Numbered from the stretch's first letter, positions 12,168-25,420 are shown. The stretch: 64,000 nt of DNA from Cryptomeria japonica (GCF_030272615.1 NC_081405.1:154232613-154296612), one strand, 5' to 3'. The notes: generated by a model from the sequence alone, not told the origin. A program made the numbers and translations.

Positions 12168-13760
12168 ATGGAGTATATGAGGCAAACTTGGATCATGATG
12201 GGTTGTTCTATTGTGATGGATGGGTAGACCGATATTGGACTTTGATAACTCATCAATATCAAGTTACATGTGTGGTTGGCTCGTATTTTCTTAGAATTAT
12301 TGATTGTTTAGGGAAATATAAGTACACAAACTTCCAATTTAATATTTTGAAAGAGGGCATAGAGGAGATTGGGGCCATGAATGTTATATGGGTAGTCACT
12401 AATTTAGCATATGTGTGTGAATTTTGTTGGTATGATGCTGGATGGTTCTTACAAGAACATATTTTGGAGCCCATGTGTTTATCCATTGAAATACACAAAG
12501 AAAATACATTGGATGAAGTAAGTGGTGGTAGAAGCTAAATATATTCAAATGTTCATTTGCAACCACCACAACTCATTTGCTCCATTCAAGATATTTTTAA
12601 AGAATGAATTCCTCAAACTTATGGAGACACGATATGTCAATTACTTCAATTATAGTTGATGGTGGTTAATTCAAAGGGGAGTAGATGGCATAATTCAAGT
12701 TCTAGTAAGGGAAAAAAGAAACATTAAATTAATGATACTTTCTAATGATTGGCTGTCTACTACGAGGTAAAATATTAGTACTTTTATTAATAAATTATTA
12801 ATTTTATTAAATATTAAATAAATTATTTGATTATTAATTTTTAATTTTAATGTTCAGTGTTTTAAATCTTAAAATTTTAATTTGTGAATTAATTTATTTA
12901 AATTTATTACATTTTGCGAATACATTTGCTTCTTCATCTCACCTATTATAGATGCCATTAGATATATTGATACAAATTATCATAGTCTTGGAGAGAGATA
13001 TGAGATATTTGACATCATGCTTGGAAAGAGCAAATATTTTTGGCTAAGGATATTAGCTTGTGGTTATATTAAAAACATATTAATTTCATTATGATGCAAC
13101 TTTGGAATGCCATGAAAACTCTGCTTCATGTGACAACCTTTAATCTAAATTCCAAAGGTTATGTACCAAACATTAGAAGGTTTCCTCCTTTTGATGACAA
13201 GGAGGTGAAAGAATGGTTGATGAAGGCATTTCAAAAGATATATTCAATTGAGGAGTCTATAATATTTCACTCATAACGGCTTTCCCTCACAAATCTTCAT
13301 GGTCCAACATTTGATAAACTAATGGCGAAGACATATAGAGATACATTAGGTCAAACCAACCCTATTGGATGGTGGACATTGTAACTAAATGATAAATTAG
13401 AGTTGAGGATGCTTATCATTTGCCTCCTTTCATAGGTTGTTGGTTCCTATATTATAGAGAGGAATTGGTCAACATAGAAATTTATCCACTCCCTCATGGT
13501 TTCATATGCTTACTTATAGGCCATTAAAGAAGCTACTGGTCATGTATAATGCTCTTTGACTTCAAGATCATGAAAATTTGGAGTACTGATAACCCCCATC
13601 TTCTTGATGGGATGTTGATCCTAAATATGTTTCCCAGGTTGATGGGGACGAGGAATAAGAGATATTGATTGGGATTCCATTGGATGAGGTAGAGCCTCAC
13701 AATAGCAGTGACTCAAAGGAGGACTTTAGTTTTGATGTAGTGTTGGAAAATATAGGTTAG
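12168..13760 (+). pseudogene. hAT-family transposase remnant (DUF659 type), tandem copy A
   Basis: Plus-strand frames match the order of a plant DUF659 hAT transposase. Around 12168-12225 one frame reads MGCSIVMDG, a stop, then TD, where the family has M-D-G-W-T-D; Trp codon TGG has become TAG. A frame shift leads into FQFNILKEGIEEIGAMNVIW (family: LLDSVVEEVGEENVVQVVTDN). At 12950-13275 come the middle region and a C-terminal part, LWNAMKTLLHVTTFNLNSKGY, matching the W-x-K-M-x-x-x-L-H-x-A-x-x-x-L-N-P hAT signature. Several stops and shifts make it non-functional. From about 12968 on it has a second copy at 37.86 kb. In life the enzyme would cut and paste hAT DNA. Confidence 0.65.
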
Positions 13761-13820
13761 GGACAACAATAAAATTTCTTTATTTTTGTATTTTCACATT
13801 GTAGTTGAAAGTGGACTTTG

Positions 13821-13823
<3 letters not shown>

Positions 13824-13868
<45 letters not shown>
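13824..13868. repeat. (TG)n microsatellite
   Basis: A pure TG run of about 22 units lies just downstream of the hAT remnant. At the matching place in copy B (about 38960) there is no such run, so it expanded after the duplication. Confidence 0.95.
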
Positions 13869-13871
<3 letters not shown>

Positions 13872-14268
13872 ATTTTTAGTATTCACATGCATACATATTG
13901 ATAATGAATTATGAAAGAAATCAAACATTGGAAATTCCTAATTTTTCAATTAAATTTGACTCTCGTGTTTACGTTCAATTCAACACAAATGTCATTTATT
14001 AGGGATCTGTAATGTATATGATGAATGCTTTATTAACGATATCATATGAATATTTAAAATTTCCCTATATATTTTAAATTTTCCATGGTTTCCTTTGTCA
14101 TTCCCTATTGTTGCCAAAATGGCTCCAAAAAACTACCCCCAAAACTCGTCCCCCCATCCCTATTGTCCCCATCATAGAAACTTGGCTAGCATAGATGTAC
14201 ATTTAATTAGGGCCTTACATTACCTCATTGATATCTTGAAATAACATTTTTAACAAAAAAACATTTTT
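13869..14268. other. 3' flank of hAT copy A, with C-rich end-like sequence
   Basis: Non-coding. Near 14145-14180 are runs of CCCC separated by TGT, AT or ATC, after AAAACTCGTCC; copy B has the same at 39250-39300. Runs of this kind resemble the G-rich terminal repeats of some plant hAT elements, but the similarity between copies continues beyond them, so the element end is not fixed here. Confidence 0.4.
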
Positions 14269-14929
14269 TTTCGTTAGGTTTTTCATTACTTAAGTAAGGA
14301 AAAGGCCCTGACCCCTCACAAAAATAGATAACAAATGACAAAACTGAGCAACAATAGAACAACAACTCGCATTAGACAGCCAGAAGCCAGATAAAACTCA
14401 AGAAACTAACTCACTTGTAAGTAACCAAAAAACAAAATTCCCTAACCACATCCATACCACTAGAGCTATCTAACCAGATTAACTTCATAAGACCATAGAC
14501 ATACATACTACCAAACTAATTAAAATAAAGGGAAGAACTAGTAGTAGTCACTGTACCAAAATTAAACTAAGTCTTAGGGGGCACGTAGGCCTCATTAACT
14601 AGATTGTTCAAGGAAATAATCTTAGAAATACTATAACTAATTAACCACTATAACAGGCTCTTATCACTATTAAAACTATTAATAATAGTAATCTTAGAAA
14701 GAGCAACAAAAAAGGCACCAATTCCAACGCTCCATTGTGAACAACATCATTATTTTTTGTTGAGGATATCCGAGTTCCTAGCAAGTCTTCTCATGTGTTC
14801 TTGCTAGGCCTTCTGATCTAACTCTTCATCATTCTGCTCCAACTCCTTTGAATTGTCCTTTTTCAGCTATTTCTTGGCCTTTTTCTTAAGTTTAATCTAA
14901 CTAGAGACAAAACCTATAGTAGCTTTACA

Positions 14930-16680
14930 CATGATGTTGTCAATAATGGCACAGATAGAGCTCAAAGACTCATTCACCCTTTCTTTTATTTTTGCGAGAG
15001 TCCTCCACTTTGGTTTCAAGGTTCATAACCTTGACCCGAAGGTCAACAATTTGGCCCTTGACTTGGAAATGTTGTCATTTTGCTTCACTCTCATCCTCAT
15101 GTTCCTCTTTAGTCTCTAAAAAAGTCCTCATTCTTTGAATCATCAGAGGACAAGTCCACATCATCTTTGGGTGCATATACTTCTGCAGGCTCATGGATGA
15201 CCCCCTTGACTTCCATTTTGCCCTTTTTATCCTTAGCAATGAGGCGGGTAGAGGGTCTCTCACTCAAGCTTCCTTCTTGTTTGTCATAATCTTTCTTAGC
15301 TTCTTCCTCATCATTAGACCCCAACTCATTTGAATCAATGGTAATTTGTTTTGTTCTGGGATTCTTTTTTAGTTTTCATGGATTTTGAAGGGCTATTCTT
15401 GGAAGTAGTAGATTTTTATTTGTCCGATGTAGTTTTCAGAAGTGCAACCTCAAGGGCTTCCGCAACTGGTTCATTTTTGACCTTTTTACGTTTAGCATTG
15501 GAAGCAAATTTGTTGCCTTCATGAGGCAATAGTTTTTGACTCAATCAGTTCTATATGAACCAAGTTACGAGGAACTTCCTCAAAGTCATAGAGGTTTTTC
15601 AGAAAAGGTTAATAGATGGCTACAGTGAGGGTAGCAGTCAAAAGCAAACTGATACAGGGTGTAAATTAACCCTTAGTGAAGCAGATGAGATGCCCCTTTA
15701 GAGATACTAGCAGACAAAGAAGTAAAAGATAATAAGGCAAGTCAATTTTGTCCCCATGACAAATATGGGTTAAAATTGGGAAATGGTACCCATGAATAGT
15801 TGAATTACAACATTCCAATGTAAAATATTTATCATATAAAAAATCACCATAGGATATGATGGAGGTAGGATTGAACGTGGTCATTTTGTAGAACCTTTGA
15901 ACTTTCCCCTTTCTCAATTTTTTTTTGGAGATAACCTTTGTAATCCCTTGAAATTTTATTCGCCACTTTCTTTCCTTTATTTTTCAAACTAGTAACCTCC
16001 ACAATGAGCTCTAGTGTGATAGTAAAGTTAATGTTGCCAATGGTCACCACCCCCTTCTACCAGGGATTACAATATTTTGTTGACAAAGACCTATTGTATC
16101 CTTTAAGAAAAAAAAATAAGGTGTCATTCTTGCCTTGTCAAAAAGATCACACACTTTGTCATTTTGTTGTAGCTCCTCATAGTCTTTAAGTTCTAACCAT
16201 TTCAGAGCATCCCCCATAGCAATATTTAGCTCAACAACTATTGGAAAAGACAAACAAACACAGAGAAATTTAGGCCCACAAATCTTGTTACAACTACACC
16301 ACAAGAAGAATAATGGAAATAATTAAGGTTAGGAGTATCTAGAAAATATATGTAGCTCACACATGTGAAGTGACCCTTCTGTAAATAACCATTCTTATGG
16401 GGAAACAAATATAATGCACCGCTACTCCTACTAATCATATCATCACTCATGACAATGAAAGTCGAGTAATAACAAATATTGTTCGTAACATTCAACTCTT
16501 TAACATCATTAAATTCCCTTGTGCCAAGGAGAGTCATTAATATCATGTAGCCAAGCTCACATTTGTGAAGCCATGTCAGTATCAAACACTTCATCCAAAT
16601 TTGAATTTGAAAAATAGTGGACCCTTTCCATCCCCTTTGTTTAAGAACCATTTTAAACATCATTATAATTTTTATTAACA
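14930..16680 (-). pseudogene. unidentified decayed reading frame downstream of LINE ORF2
   Basis: Between the RNase H end and the LINE 3' tail, minus-strand frames stay partly open for 1.7 kb and read like protein: GDALKWLELKDYEELQQNDK at about 16.2 kb, then ISYGDFLYDKYFTLECCNST and IHGYHFPILTHICHGDKIDL at 15.7-15.9 kb. A Lys-rich and acidic tail follows (VDLSSDDSKNEDF, EEHEDESEAK), then a heptad-like stretch (IVDLRVKVMNLETKVED) at about 15.0-15.1 kb. I do not recognise the family. It lies within the LINE boundaries, so it may be an extra LINE frame, a captured gene fragment or an older insert. Broken by several stops and shifts. Confidence 0.4.
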
Positions 16681-19214
16681 AAAGAAATAGAATCCATAAG
16701 ATAATTCTGTCTCCTCTCCATAAAAAGGAATTTCTTTAAGGCTGGAATGACACTGAGAAAAATTAAGGAAGGTCCAATCAACAAACTAGAGGCCATGATT
16801 GGCTAAATCATTGGCTGCCTTATTTCCTTCCTGAAATACATGTTGAACTTTACATTGAGGGAAGCTCCTAATAAATTCTTTATTGTCTTCCATAATACTT
16901 TTAATTTCCCACGAACAACCAAATTTACCGTTTAAGCAGTCCAGTGTCAGTTTGGAATCCCCTTCAAGGATAATTTTTTGAAAATTCATCTCCTTAAGTC
17001 TTTTAACACCTTTCCAAGTGGCAAAAATTTTCACCCTTTTGTTGGAGCCCTACCTAGGTTCACATAGTATCCTTCATTAAGAGTTCCCCTAATGTCTCTA
17101 AGGACACCTCTAGCACTAGAGGTCCCCAAATTTCCTTTAGAGCAACATCAAAATTATATTTTACCCACCCTTCCTCTAGAGGAAACCATTTGCACTCCTT
17201 CATTAGGGTCAACTTATTCAAATTGATCTTCATCAGGTTGTGATTGATCCCCTGAATCTATTTATCTCTAATATCTTTAAGGCTAGGGATGTTTTTCGAT
17301 AGCCCAAAGGAAGCAACATTCACATTTTCCTTTATTTGTTGTTTGATAACTTTGAATAGTGTGTTAATGTTTCTTGCCACTTCCCTGAATATTTTATTAT
17401 TTCACTCCTTCCATATATTCCAAACCACAAAGGGTGGAATTTGAGACTAGAGACTACATATAATATGGTGATTGAAAGGGCAGTGACCCCAATGCTCCAT
17501 TAGACCTCTCATATGCTCAAAAAGAGCCAAGAGATCAATAATTCAACAAAAACCTTAGACCACACCTCTCTAGCATATTGATAGTTCAAGGAAATATGGT
17601 CAATGTTTTGCAAATCCATGTAGCAAAGGGAGCACCTATTAACAAATAAAAATCCCCTTTTGTTCAAATTATCTATGGTCAAAATTAATTTTGGGGATAA
17701 GGCTAGTCACCCAAATATTATTGCAATTGAATTTATCTCTTGTCATGTCTTCCATGACCTTGTAGTCAGATTTGATCAAGACTTCCTTAGAGGACTTGTA
17801 TCTCCAAATACAAATATCCTTCCTATTTAAAGAAAAGGAGTTGGTCCCAAGATAAGACTACAATAGAGTAGCCTAATCTTCCAATTTCTTAAGATCAAAA
17901 TCAAGAATACCTTTTATATCCCCTACCTGGTTCTTGAAATCCTTCCATCTCCCATGGAAACCCTACTAGCATAGGTATTTATGCAACAAAGTTCCCTTTT
18001 TCTAGATTAGGAATTCTTTAATCAAATTAAAACAATTAGTAGTAGACATGGTCACTTCCTTAAACCACAACTCATCCCAAAATCTAGTATTACTACCACA
18101 TCCAACAATATGTTTACCCCCTTTTTTAAAACATTTCTTATTTTCAAGATATTATTCCAGATATAGGAACCTGGAGAAAATCCAATGTCATATAATATAT
18201 TATCACAAAGGGGCATTACTTAGATATTTGACATGAATAATTTTGACCCGATCCTTATCTCCTATAATTTGCCACCCAATTTTGGATAGAAGAGCTTGGT
18301 TAAATGGCCTAATTTTCCTAATCCCAAGCCCACCAAAAATTTTAGGTTTTCAAACTCTATCCCAAGCCAATAGGGCTATGCAAGACTTTTCTTTAGTCCC
18401 AGCTCAAAGAAAACTTCTTTGTTTTTTTTCAATTTTATCAGCAACTACTCCAAGAATTTTAAATGGAGAGATATCATAAACCGGGATATTCTACAGAAAA
18501 GATCTAACCAGTTAAACTTTGCCAACATGATGTAATAATTTTCCTTTCCATCCCATAAGGTTTTTTTGAAATCCCTTAATTAAACTATTCTAGAAGTTGT
18601 TAGGAGGACATTTCGAAATAAGAGGGAGACCCAGGTAACAATCTAAGAAAGAAGCAATGTTGCATCCAAGAATCATGTTGATCTTGGCTTGTAAGGAAGG
18701 TAGAACATTGAAGAAGTATATTTTTCTTTTGTTATAGTTAATATGTTGTCTAGATAACTGAGCATAATTATCTAGGATCTCCCACCATCCTTTAGCTTCA
18801 AAGACATAAGCCTCACCCAAGATAATGGTGTCATCCACAAATTGCTAATGGGTAATAGGAGGCAAATGGGAGTCAACTTTAATACCCTTGAGTCAATTTT
18901 GATCTCTATATTTCTAAATACTTCTCCCCAAGACTTTAGCAACAATAATAAACATGTAGGGCTTATCAAAGCCCTCTACCACAGGAAAAATAACCTTTTG
19001 GAGAACCATTAACAAGTGCCAAGCACGTGGTAGGAGAGGTAACACATTCATTAATCATCCTAAAAAATATACCTTTAAACCTAAAAAATTTTAACACTTC
19101 AAAGAGGAGGTTCTATGAGACTCTATCATAAGCTTTGAAAATATCAAGTTTAAGGACCATACCAACCTTCTTGTTGTATTCCATAGAATGGGCCAATTCA
19201 CAGATAGTAATAAC

Positions 19215-20577
19215 TATTAGAAATCCTTGATTGGTTGTCATTGATGTCAATTATGGTGATCCAGGTTGGTCCAAAAATTATAGTATACAATGTTTGTAGT
19301 GTATGTTGAGTATGCAAAACATTGGCAATGTAGAACAATGGAAGATAGGTATGTATGTATGAAAGGAAGTCAACAATGGTTGTAAGTATGTTACTAGTAT
19401 ACTCTTCCAATAGAATATTGCTCTGGAATTTTGTAGTGTCAGTTCATGGATATGTTTCTCATAGTGTCTAAGTTCTGGTGTTGGTTGTGGCAATTGGTTT
19501 CATGCTCCATATGTATATGCTTTAATGATATTGCAGTCTAGTGATATTTAGTATTCAGTTTTTTCAGGATTGTAGTGCTTCGCATTCTTGTCTCATTGCA
19601 GATATGATAGCATTTTTTTTATATGTTGGTTGTCATTGCTCAATATTTTTGTATTCAAGTTTTGGTGCTCCAAAAGTTGTGCTACATAGATATATTTGGT
19701 TGTGCAGTGTTTGTCAATTCTATGAGCTTCGGTTTGCCTCCAATTTTTGATATCCAATGATAATCCTTTTGATGATCCAGTGTTCATGTCTTTAACTGTT
19801 CCTATGCTGAGGTAGATCGTGTTCTTTATGCTTCGGTAGTGTGCTCTTATAGAAATTTGAGATTATGTTGTTTTTGGGTTAGGCCAACCTTGAATGTTTT
19901 TATTATTGTTTTGCTCTAGTGATTGTAGTGTGTGATCTGGCCATTGGAGTATCTTTTCGGAAAGTGTATTTGAGGCCAACTTGATGTATATTCTTATTGG
20001 TACACACACATATATACATAGACATAATATGTTTAGATATATAAGAGAGAGTAGAGCAAATTATGAGCGAAGAAGATGGTGAGCAACAAAGTGAGATAGT
20101 TGTGTGAAGGACATTTTTTGTGCAATAATATTTTGAGTGTGAGTAGGTAGATAGTGAATGAATTACAAATTTTCTTAACTAGATCTACTGCAAGCAGTTG
20201 ATGTGTTGTTTGAGCTTAACAAGAACTAATCCCATGCATATGTAGATGCAATTTTCTCAGTAGGGTCTTATTTTTCTTGGTAGTGAGCCTTATAGTATCG
20301 TTGTAATTTGGGTAGTGAGCCCTTCGACAGTGAGCCTCCTTTTGTAATCCCATATAACTAGTTATATTATCTTGAGAATTAAACCTCTTCGTGGTTTCTC
20401 CCATTTGGGTTTTCCAAGTATAAAAATCCAATTTCTCTCTTATGGTTGTATGTGTTTTGGATTTCATTTCAATCACTTCATGCTAAGGTTAATTGAGATC
20501 AAATTTAGTTTCAAAAATTTTGAGTGTTAAATTTTGGGGAATATTGATTCACCCCCCTCTCACACTTTTAGGTTTGT
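19215..20577 (+). mobile_element. Copia-like LTR remnant inserted in LINE RT
   Basis: The segment interrupts the LINE RT between the block ending HILDAIIV and the block CELAHSM. Taking it out with one flank copy (ATAAC at 19210-19214, TTAAC at 20578-20582) keeps the LINE frame open across the site. Its right part has words typical of the R-U5 and leader of plant Copia elements: CTTCGTGGTTTCTCCCATTT then GGGTTTTCCAAG at 20383-20417, and ATATTGATTCACCCCCCTCT near 20540. A TATA-like TATATAAGAG at about 20036 agrees with plus orientation. No gag or pol is present, so it is a solo LTR with some leader or a truncated element. The ends are not the usual TG...CA. Confidence 0.5.
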
Positions 20578-20846
20578 TTAACAATAATAGCATCCAAAAT
20601 ATGTGTACCTTTGACAAAGCCTGTCTGATTATCTAAAATCATCTTCTCCAAAACCTTTTTAAGCCTATTCTCCATGTTCTTAAACATGATCTTGTAAAGG
20701 GTATTACAAAGGCTGATAGACCTGAAATCTTTCAAGGAAACAACATTCTCATACTTGGGGATCAAGGCAATAAAAGTAGAGTCAACCTGTTTAAGGAGTT
20801 ACTAGTTCTAAAGAAGTCTCTAGCTGCATTATAAATATCCATCCCA

Positions 20847-21826
20847 AGGTGAACTCACAAAGTTGGTTCCCACTTTTTGGTACATCCTGATTTTTGCTGA
20901 AATCATACATTTTTTAGAAAATAAAATTATTTAAGCTTTAAGAGGTGCCATTTGAAGTAATTAATTGAAGAGAGTTAGATCAAAGGCTCTTAGATCTAAA
21001 TTTCTTGGATAGAACCTCTCTACTTCTAAATCATCCTTGCAATGGAGTCTCCTTTGCATCTATCAAATGCTGATAAAAAAACCAATTTTACATTAGCTTT
21101 TGAGGGGTCAAACGAATTCATTTAGAGGTTTTGTTTTTTTAAGGATTTAGTTTTTATTATAAGCTTTCCAAATAGTATAATTTTTAATATATTTAATTTC
21201 ATTAATATATTTTTATTTTATTTTTTATGAATGTAGGTTTTTCACTGAACATGAACTTCTTTGTTCAATGCATTGGGAAAAATAGTAAACTAATTCAAAA
21301 AAATTATGAAAAATATCTATGCACTAGGTATTGATGTCTTCTTTCTAACAAAAAAATAAAACTGAATTTTGATATATATAGAACAAGTTACGTGTTCAAA
21401 CGTACACCTATATCTAAATTATAATTAGTCAGACTTCAAAACTTAATAAAATAAAAAAATATTCAACATATCACTATCAAACCAACTGCATGCCCTGGGA
21501 ATTGATGTTACAAACCAAAATTTAAAAGAGATAAGTTTTTATCATTTATAGAAAAAAAGTTATACGTTTCGGGATGCACATCACTCTTAAAAAATGTTGT
21601 TTGCTGTAAAAAACTACTTTTGAGGGAGATGGAAAAATCAAAAAAAAATTGAAAAAACTATATTTAGAATCTGCAAAAAAGATGTTGCAAATCACTAGTT
21701 TACATCATCTTCAAATTCTTAACGGTTTAAAAGTTATAGGTGTCGGAAAGTGAAGGTTTTTTGCAAAATGTTCATCTAAGTGTCAAATTTGGTCAAAAAG
21801 TGGGAACCAGTATTGTGAGTTCACCC
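20847..21826. mobile_element. MITE-like non-autonomous DNA element, copy 1
   Basis: About 980 bp with terminal inverted repeats of roughly 35 bp: left end GGTGAACTCACAA, three variable bases, then TGGTTCCCACTTTTTGG; right end the same inverted with one change. There is no reading frame of note. It interrupts LINE ORF2 just after the APGPDG block, and the LINE frame continues on the other side. CCCA flanks both ends, which suggests a 3-4 bp target duplication. A related copy lies inverted at 26294-27268. The superfamily is undetermined. Confidence 0.75.
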
Positions 21827-23169
21827 CCCAAGCACATCCTAGAATTCTTGAAAAAAAGCCAGTGCGAACCCATCTGGGCCAGGGGCTTTATAGGCTCTGA
21901 ATGAGAAAAATGCCTCCTTATTTTCCTGAAGGAAAACTTTAGAAGTAAGTCGTTATAGATCTAGATCTATAATAACCTCAAGGATAACCTCCAACATACC
22001 CCAAGGGTCCTCAAGAAAATTGTGACCATTGTAGTATGAATCAACAAAAAAGGAAACAACCATCATGGCTATCTCAGTATCATCCTTCATATGAGAGTCA
22101 TCCTCCCTCTGGAAACATCTTATCTTATTTCTACTCCTATGTTTCATAGATTTCTGGTGAAAATTTTTGGTGTTCTTATCATCCTCAGTAAGTCACTATA
22201 CACAAGATTTTTGCTTCCAAAAGACTTCTTCCTATTTGTTCAATTTGACCAATTGATCTCTGATGGATTTCTCCTCCATGCTATCTTCCAAATTAGTCTG
22301 ACCTGACTCCAATCTATCCTAGATATATTTTAATTTGGAGGTGATATATTTCTTGTGATTAAAGATGTTACCAAAGGAACATTTATTCCATCCCTTTACC
22401 TTATATTTAATAATTTTTAACTTATGCACCACACGGAACATAGGAGTCCCATCCATTAAAGTATTATGCCATTGAACCACCAAGTTTCTAAAATTTAGGT
22501 GTTGAGTCCATATAATCTTATAATTGAAAGGAAAAGGACCTTTCTTTAAACCATTCTCCCAAAAGATTATAATATCATTGTGATTTGGCCTCGTTTTGGG
22601 CAGGACTTTGAGATAAAGAGCATCCACATTTTCCCAATTGCAAGAAACCAGAAACCTATCAATTCTAACTTGGATTAAATGATGACCCTGCCTCCTATTA
22701 GACCAAGTAAATTAAGAACCTTGTAAGAAAATTGAAGTCAACACCCAACATCCAAACATCAGTCAGACCATTTAAAATAAGGGAAGCCATGGAGTTCCAT
22801 AGAGCAGCCCTAGTAGATCTAACATTAGGGGCATATATATGTTAATAAGATTCCACTTTTGATGCATCTTTAGCTTTTGCCTCTTACTAATTAATTTGTT
22901 TTTAGAAGTATGATACAAGGTTCCCAAGAAAGAGGTTGGGTTCCACAAAGTAGCAATTCCACCAGAAGCACCCTCTACATCGCTAATAAAAAAATCAACA
23001 AAAAGGCCAAAAATGATTGACAATATTTTGGAATGCATTTTTTTTCATTTTGGTTTCTTGTAAAAAAATAATATCAACCCTTTGCTCCATCAACAAACAT
23101 TTGAGCATGTGTTGCTTAACAGGGTTATTTAAGCCCATCATATTCCATGACAAAATCTTCATCTGAACA

Positions 23170-24840
23170 GCTTAGAGAATAGGCTACTCAACCTTGAGCT
23201 TCCCAAAGAACTCCTCACCCAAGGAGTCCATCCAATCATTTCTATTTATTTTTTTACTCTAAGAGGCCATCAAGGGTCCTCTTCTTTTTCTTCTTATTTT
23301 TTGCTCCAACCTATGTCCATTCCATTTTTGAGTCTTCATCCTCCAAAAATTTCTTAGATTTACTTGGAGGAGGAGTCAAAGAGAATCTTAAAAGATTTAA
23401 CTTATCTTTTACATTCATAACCCCATCTGAAATTTCTTATTTTTCACACTTAAAACTTTATCAGGATTAACATTCTTTTTATTATTCAAGCTTGAAAATG
23501 CCTTGTAGAAAATTGTACCATGTACAGGGCACGAGACAACCATACAATTAATATTTTGAGTATCAGTTTTATTAACCAAAGGAAAGTCTCTGAACTCCAA
23601 AACATATTGGATCAGATTATAATGACCTAACATTAGAGAGGGCCAGATCCACCACAACCTTATCAACCATATTACCAGGACTTTCTTTAGGTTTTTCTTC
23701 ACATTGAATAAAATTATATTGTTATTCGGTACCCCCAATACACAGTTGAATCTTCGGGATCTGATGAGCTTGGTGGTCTATCGTGGATGTAGACACTGCC
23801 ATATCTTCCAACTATTTCTTTTCATCCTCTTTGTGACATTTTTTCCTCTTCCTTCACCGAAGGAATACCTTGACCTTTCAAACTGTCCATAGGAGGTTGC
23901 AAAACCTTAGCAAAACCATTATTCAGAGCAGTAGATACCGCAATAGCATTTATAGAGGATAGTTGCTTCTTAACTGGTTGTTTCTTACATTCATTGCTAA
24001 AATGTCCATATTTTCTACAAACTTGATGGTAAGCTCCAAAATTCTCATATTTAATAGGTTGAACCCATGAACAAAATCTTGAGTGAAGGGTGACTTGGTT
24101 GGGGAGAATAGTTTTGATAGCCACTTTAACACAAATTCTTGCAAATGAAGCCCAAGGACGCGAATCCTAGTTGTAGCCACCACCCCAAGATCCTTCCCAG
24201 GGTCCAACCCTGATTTCCATTTGCACAGAGACAAGAAGTTTTGGAAGTTGCTACCATAAGTCTAAGGACCTTCCATAAGAATCTTAACTAAATCTTCCTG
24301 ATTAACAAAACTCAAAAGGAACAACCCATTTGCCATATCATTGATAGACACACTTCCTTTTAATTTCTAATCAAAATCAACCCATTTTCTAACCTGATCA
24401 ATATTAGGTTGAAAGGCTAGGAACTTACCAACCAATTAGACGTTGAGTTCAACAATAGCGACATTCAACAACACATCAAGAATCTCCATCTATTGGCCCT
24501 GAACTTTACACAGCTCCAAAGGTTTAGTCTATGTAGGAGTCTTATCCATTTTAGGAGACTTATCTCCTAACAACATGTCCACAAAGTTTGTAGGTTCCTC
24601 ATCAACAAAAAAAGAGTCTAGATGTTATTGAGGGGAGGTCGATGGAAGTACATCAGATCTCAAAGCTTCCACCACCTGGGTGTCATTTTTTTGACTCAAG
24701 TAAGAAGAAACCACAAGGGCCTCATAACCAAGGGGCCCCAGAGGTGGGGACAACCATTGAGGGCCCTTATCAAGTGATCGCAACAAGAACCAACACCGTG
24801 CAGGAGAACAAACACAAGAAAATACAAGTAGATCGAGTAT
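23170..24840 (-). pseudogene. LINE ORF1 (DUF4283 and CCHC zinc knuckle), broken
   Basis: Minus-strand frames give a DUF4283-like domain at about 24.15-24.43 kb (VGKFLAFQPNIDQVRKWVDF, then MANGLFLLSFVNQEDLVKIL and MEGP) and, after a shift, KYENFGAYHQVCRKYGHFSN followed by EC at about 24.0 kb. The latter is a CCHC knuckle whose first Cys is replaced by Tyr. An acidic leader with FVDMLLGDKSPKMDKTP precedes at about 24.55 kb. ORF1 proteins of plant LINEs bind the element RNA. Stops and shifts show it is inactive. Confidence 0.75.
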
Positions 24841-25420
24841 TTTCTACTTTAGTTATATAATAAATGGATGTTAAATATTTTATAACTTTACCAAGGTTTA
24901 CATAGCTTATTTTGAATCAATAATTATATAATCTCCTACTAAAATGTTAAACATTTTTTAAAAATATAAACTATATTTACCTTTTTCAAGCATTCTATTA
25001 GAATTGTTTCTTCATTTTAGCTATATAAAAATATGTCATTATTTTGATGGGGATAATATGAAAATTTTGAATTTGAGGTGGATCTAACATAATTGGCTAA
25101 TGGATAATGATAGAAGAATTTTCCCATGTTATGGCATAAATATAATTTTAGAATAAAACGTAATTATAGTTTATAACTCATTTCCATTGATACTAATCTC
25201 TATGGAAGGTTATTACTTTTGAATAAGAAGGATAAGATACATTTTCCTACAAACCATGGTGCAAAGTGCAAAATCCCTTATCTTATTAGAGCTACCTTAA
25301 GATATTATTTATGTCATAATTCCAAAGGAAGGGATATATGTGGGCCACTATTGAAATAATAACCATGCACTTGAGATTCTATAAAACCATAAATCATTTC
25401 CTAAAACTATATGATGATCT

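Larger units (their letters stand above)
16786..23162 (-). pseudogene. LINE ORF2: endonuclease, reverse transcriptase, RNase H (broken)
   Basis: The ATG at 23162 starts MKILSWNMMGLNNPVKQHML and then DIIFLQETKM, the N-terminus of an exonuclease-endonuclease-phosphatase nuclease. The linker (CSFGNIFNHKK and NKIRCFQREDDSH) lies at 22.0-22.6 kb. RT block APGPDGFALAFF lies at about 21.87 kb, DFRSISLCNTLYKI and TGFVKGTHILDAI at 20.57-20.77 kb, and MVLKLDIFKAYDRVS at about 19.15 kb. The catalytic box reads FVDD at 18830-18841 and is intact. The zinc-finger linker covers 17.1-18.6 kb and an RNase H of the RVT_3 kind (IILEGDSKLTLDCLNG, then HVFQEGNKAANDLANHG) is at 16786-17034. ORF2 proteins nick DNA and copy the RNA in place. 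Many stops and two inserts make this copy dead. Confidence 0.85.
14269..24845 (-). mobile_element. L1-type plant LINE, interrupted by an LTR and a MITE
   Basis: Read on the minus strand: ORF1 (DUF4283 and CCHC) at 24.84-23.17 kb, ORF2 with endonuclease, reverse transcriptase and C-terminal RNase H at 23.16-16.79 kb, then a 3' region ending with A-rich sequence, seen as a T run at 14269-14277. The edges are set by comparison with tandem copy B, where the flanks TTGAAATAACATTTT and TTTTCTACTTTAG lie about 20 bp apart. Two foreign inserts sit inside, at 19215-20577 and 20847-21826. All reading frames are broken. The target duplication is blurred by the T run. Confidence 0.85.
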
